Below, piece by piece: positions 61,931 through 64,000 of a DNA stretch of 64,000 bases. The notes beneath the pieces were generated by a model, which worked only from the letters and a program-made list of their open reading frames with translations, was not told the origin of the DNA and made no database searches. The stretch comes from Clostridium sp. CAG:678 (GTDB lineage: Bacteria > Bacillota > Clostridia > Oscillospirales > Acutalibacteraceae): assembly GCA_000431535.1 (NCBI GenBank), contig HF991804.1:1-64000 (forward strand). Reading direction: 5' to 3'. Position numbers and translations under genes: made by a program. Within the stretch, counting starts at the first letter, position 1. Every line of letters begins with the position of its first letter.

Positions 61931-61956
61931 TATTTTAAAGGTTTTTAAAAAAAGTG

Positions 61957-61985
61957 TTGACAAAATCATCTCAATATAATATAAT
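61957..61985 (+). promoter_or_regulatory. Promoter of the tRNA-Met/tRNA-Glu pair
   Basis: TTGACA (61957-61962), 17-base spacer, TATAAT (61980-61985), 31 bases before tRNA-Met. Confidence 0.85.
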
Positions 61986-62016
61986 CTACCTTGCTTGAAA
62001 ACAGCTTTAGTTATAT

Positions 62017-62093
62017 GGCTTTATAGCTCAGTCGGCTAGAGCATGCGGTTCATACCCGCAGTGTCACTGGTTCGAATCCAGTTAAAGCCACCA
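62017..62093 (+). tRNA. tRNA-Met(CAT)
   Basis: A 77-base tRNA with encoded CCA. Anticodon arm TGCGG-TTCATAC-CCGCA gives CAT; acceptor GGCTTTA/TAAAGCC is fully paired, so it is an elongator-type rather than initiator tRNA. A tRNA-Ile(CAT) read by lysidine cannot be strictly excluded. Confidence 0.88.
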
Positions 62094-62095
62094 AC

Positions 62096-62170
62096 GGCCC
62101 GGTGGTCAAGAGGTTAAGACACCGCCCTTTCACGGCGGTAACACGAGTTCAATTCTCGTCCGGGTCACCA
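62096..62170 (+). tRNA. tRNA-Glu(TTC)
   Basis: A 75-base tRNA with encoded CCA. Anticodon arm CCGCC-CTTTCAC-GGCGG gives TTC. It lies two bases after tRNA-Met and shares its promoter. Confidence 0.95.
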
Positions 62171-62175
62171 TATAT

Positions 62176-62205
62176 CCGCCAAAACGCAGGTTTTGGCGGT
62201 TTTTT
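62176..62205 (+). terminator. Terminator of the tRNA pair
   Basis: CCGCCAAAAC (62176-62185) pairs with GTTTTGGCGG (62190-62199) across GCAG, followed by six T residues. Confidence 0.92.
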
Positions 62206-62323
62206 GTTACCTTTTTGGGTTTCAGGGCGTTTTGCAGAGCGCTTTGCCGGCGGTTTCATTTATAAAATCGTTTGGTGTGAACAAACTATTTTTATGTAAA
62301 GAAAATTGGAAAGGCGGTGCGCT

Positions 62324-63301
62324 ATGAAGATCAGGGTGTTCCTAACAGGCGGCACGATCGGCAGTGCGGTTAAAAACGGGGCTATATCGCCGTCCGGCTC
62401 TCCGGCGGAAAAACTGGAGGCGGATTACAGGCGCCGCGGCGGCAGGGCAGAACTGGATTTTGTTTCGCCGTTTACGATCCTGAGCGAGGATCTTTGCGCG
62501 GATGATCTGAATACGCTGACGGAAAGTGTGCGCCGTGCCTGTGAAAGCGGTTTTGAAAAGCTTATCATCTGCCACGGCACGGATACTTTGCAGTATTCCG
62601 CCGCCGCCGTGCTGTATGCGCTTGCCGGCAAACGCTGCACCGCTGTGTTTGTTTCCGCCGCCAAGCCGCTGGAGAGCAGCGAAACAAACGGCTTTGAAAA
62701 TTTCTGCGCCGCCGCGGCGTTTCTTGAAAATACGGATATGCCCGGCGTGTTCGCCGCATATCAGAATGCCGGGCAGCCGGCAAGGATCCTGCCCGCCGCG
62801 CGCCTTGCCCTGCACCCGGAGGGCGGCGACGCGCTGCATTGCCTAAACGGCGCCTGCGCCGCAGTGTATCAGAGCGGAAAGATTTATTCAGATCCGTCTT
62901 ATCTGCCAGCGCAAAGCAGAAGCTTAGATTTCCCGGTGCGTTTTGAGACGTTTTCCGGTATAGAGGTCGTTACGGCGGTGCCGGGCAGCGCATATGCGCC
63001 GTGCGGCAAAAAGATTCGCGCGGTTCTTTTTAAACCCTATCATTCCGGCACGCTGCATACGGCAGGCGCGGCGTTCCGTGCGTTCTGCCAAAACGCGAAA
63101 AGCAGGGGGATACCGCTGTTTGCGGCGGATATTCTGCCCGGCGCGCAGTATGCAACATCCCTTGCCTTTGCGGATCTTGGCATTATCCCGCTGGAGGGAG
63201 CGGCGTTTGCCGCAACATATATCAAGATCTGGCTTGCGGCAGGCAAAAGCGGCGCGGCACTGGAAACTTTTGTGAAGACTTCTTACGCCGGCGAGATCTG
63301 A
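62324..63301 (+). CDS. L-asparaginase/glutaminase family protein
   Basis: A 325-residue asparaginase. The first catalytic Thr is in FLTGGTIGSAV and the second Thr-Asp pair in CHGTDTLQYSAAAVLYAL, both with the family glycines. The predicted reaction is hydrolysis of asparagine to aspartate. There is no signal peptide, so it should be cytosolic (type I-like). The middle region is divergent, and glutamine or another amide may be the real substrate. ATG 62324 follows AAAGGCGGTG. Confidence 0.85.
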   Translation: MKIRVFLTGGTIGSAVKNGAISPSGSPAEKLEADYRRRGGRAELDFVSPFTILSEDLCADDLNTLTESVRRACESGFEKLIICHGTDTLQYSAAAVLYALAGKRCTAVFVSAAKPLESSETNGFENFCAAAAFLENTDMPGVFAAYQNAGQPARILPAARLALHPEGGDALHCLNGACAAVYQSGKIYSDPSYLPAQSRSLDFPVRFETFSGIEVVTAVPGSAYAPCGKKIRAVLFKPYHSGTLHTAGAAFRAFCQNAKSRGIPLFAADILPGAQYATSLAFADLGIIPLEGAAFAATYIKIWLAAGKSGAALETFVKTSYAGEI

Positions 63302-63451
63302 ATACGCGTCGTCCGGCAGTATCCCGTATTCCCGGCTGCGCAGTTGCCGGAGCGGATATTTTATTGCGATTTGGGCACAAAACAGCAAAATTTTATTGAG
63401 TTTGACAAAAAATTGACGAATAGCGGCGTGATTTTGGTGGAAAAATATGTA

Positions 63452-63480
63452 TTGATTTTGCCGTGCATATACTTTATAAT
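63452..63480 (+). promoter_or_regulatory. Promoter of pgk
   Basis: TTGATT (63452-63457), 17-base spacer, TATAAT (63475-63480), 53 bases before the start. Confidence 0.7.
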
Positions 63481-63533
63481 AATTGCGTAAAAAATTGTAT
63501 ATTAAATTCTTAATGTTTGGAGAGGTAATTTAG

Positions 63534-64000
63534 ATGAACGCATTAAACAAAAAAACGATTGAGGATATTGACGTATCCGGAAAAAAAGTTCTTGTTCGCT
63601 GCGATTTCAACGTTCCGCTCAAGGACGGCGAGATCACCAATGACAAAAGAATTGTTGCGGCGCTCCCCACCATCAAATATCTGATCGAAAAGGGCGCAAA
63701 AGTGATCCTTTGCTCTCATCTGGGCAGACCTAAGGGAGAATACAAGCCCGAATTCAGCCTTGCACCCGTTGCAAAAAGGCTTTCAGAGTATCTTGGCAAA
63801 GAGGTAAAGCTTGCCGAGGATGAAACCGTTGTGGGCGAAAACGCCAAAACAATGGCTGCCGCTTTGCAGGATGGAGACGTTATGCTTCTTGAGAACGTGC
63901 GTTTCAGAAAAGAAGAAACCAAAAATGAAGAGAATTTCTCCAAAGAACTGGCTTCTCTTGCAGATATCTTTGTAAACGACGCTTTCGGCACGGCGCACAG
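63534..64000 (+). CDS. pgk: Phosphoglycerate kinase, N-terminal part (cut by window end)
   Basis: The first 155 codons of phosphoglycerate kinase. [19 protein letters not shown] is the family signature, followed by [10 protein letters not shown] and [10 protein letters not shown]. It makes ATP from 1,3-bisphosphoglycerate in glycolysis. GGAGAGG precedes the ATG. The frame is open to the edge of the window, so the rest of the gene lies outside. Confidence 0.97.
   Translation, partial: MNALNKKTIEDIDVSGKKVLVRCDFNVPLKDGEITNDKRIVAALPTIKYLIEKGAKVILCSHLGRPKGEYKPEFSLAPVAKRLSEYLGKEVKLAEDETVVGENAKTMAAALQDGDVMLLENVRFRKEETKNEENFSKELASLADIFVNDAFGTAH

Overview
The window is a bacterial chromosome segment centred on the replication origin of a Gram-positive Clostridia-type organism (Bacillota). 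The evidence is the block dnaA-dnaN-S4 protein-recF-remB-gyrB-gyrA, the block rpmH-rnpA-yidD-yidC-jag-mnmE-mnmG-rsmG-noc-parA-parB, a two-gene SUF system (sufC-sufB), an ECF-type RibU behind an FMN riboswitch, LytR-CpsA-Psr proteins, a sortase-type surface protein, near-consensus TTGACA-17-TATAAT promoters and many U-tract terminators. An anaerobic, probably gut-associated lineage is likely, but a genus cannot be named from the sequence alone.

Layout. 1-7763: right part of an integrated mobilizable element (DUF6076-like cargo gene, excisionase, RepA-type ATPase, MobC, relaxase, ParB-like protein, tyrosine integrase). It ends at a complete tRNA-Ser(CGA), next to the 5' half of a second, disrupted tRNA-Ser(CGA); the left end lies outside the window. 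7.9-20.6 kb: hisH-hisF, an acetyltransferase, tRNA-Ala, a HAD phosphatase, a low-GC phosphotransferase, a cobalamin-riboswitch locus encoding two halves of an intrinsic-factor-like architecture, DNA polymerase IV, glycyl-tRNA synthetase, a frameshifted DUF975 membrane protein, FMN riboswitch-ribU, and fructose-bisphosphate aldolase. 20.9-25.1 kb: a 58-residue protein, a structured intergenic stretch, the folE-folP-ybjQ-folB-folK operon and an LCP-like gene, the last two on the minus strand. 25.1-34.4 kb: origin and gyrase block. 34.4-39.5 kb: LCP transferase, MgtC-like protein, phosphatase, XRE regulator, MTA/SAH nucleosidase. 39.6-51.2 kb: rpmH-to-serS block with four parS sites between noc and parA. 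51.2-64 kb: an ABC exporter operon with a structured leader, marR-sufC-sufB, degV, a HAD/dCMP deaminase/Mrp/lexA group, two tRNAs, asparaginase and the start of pgk.

The most notable signals are these. (1) DnaA domain IV departs from the usual GGRDHTTV recognition motif, and the dnaA-dnaN gap holds a cluster of TTTTMAACA-like 9-mers in place of TTATCCACA boxes, abutting a DnaA-trio-like tract. (2) An alpha-toroid surface protein and a DUF4430 protein are encoded divergently from face-to-face promoters, and the toroid gene has a cobalamin riboswitch. (3) The element appears to have broken a host tRNA-Ser at the anticodon loop while carrying a whole replacement tRNA-Ser, surrounded by repeated GGAAAGAAC sites. 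(4) A MarR-type gene forms an operon with a minimal SUF system.
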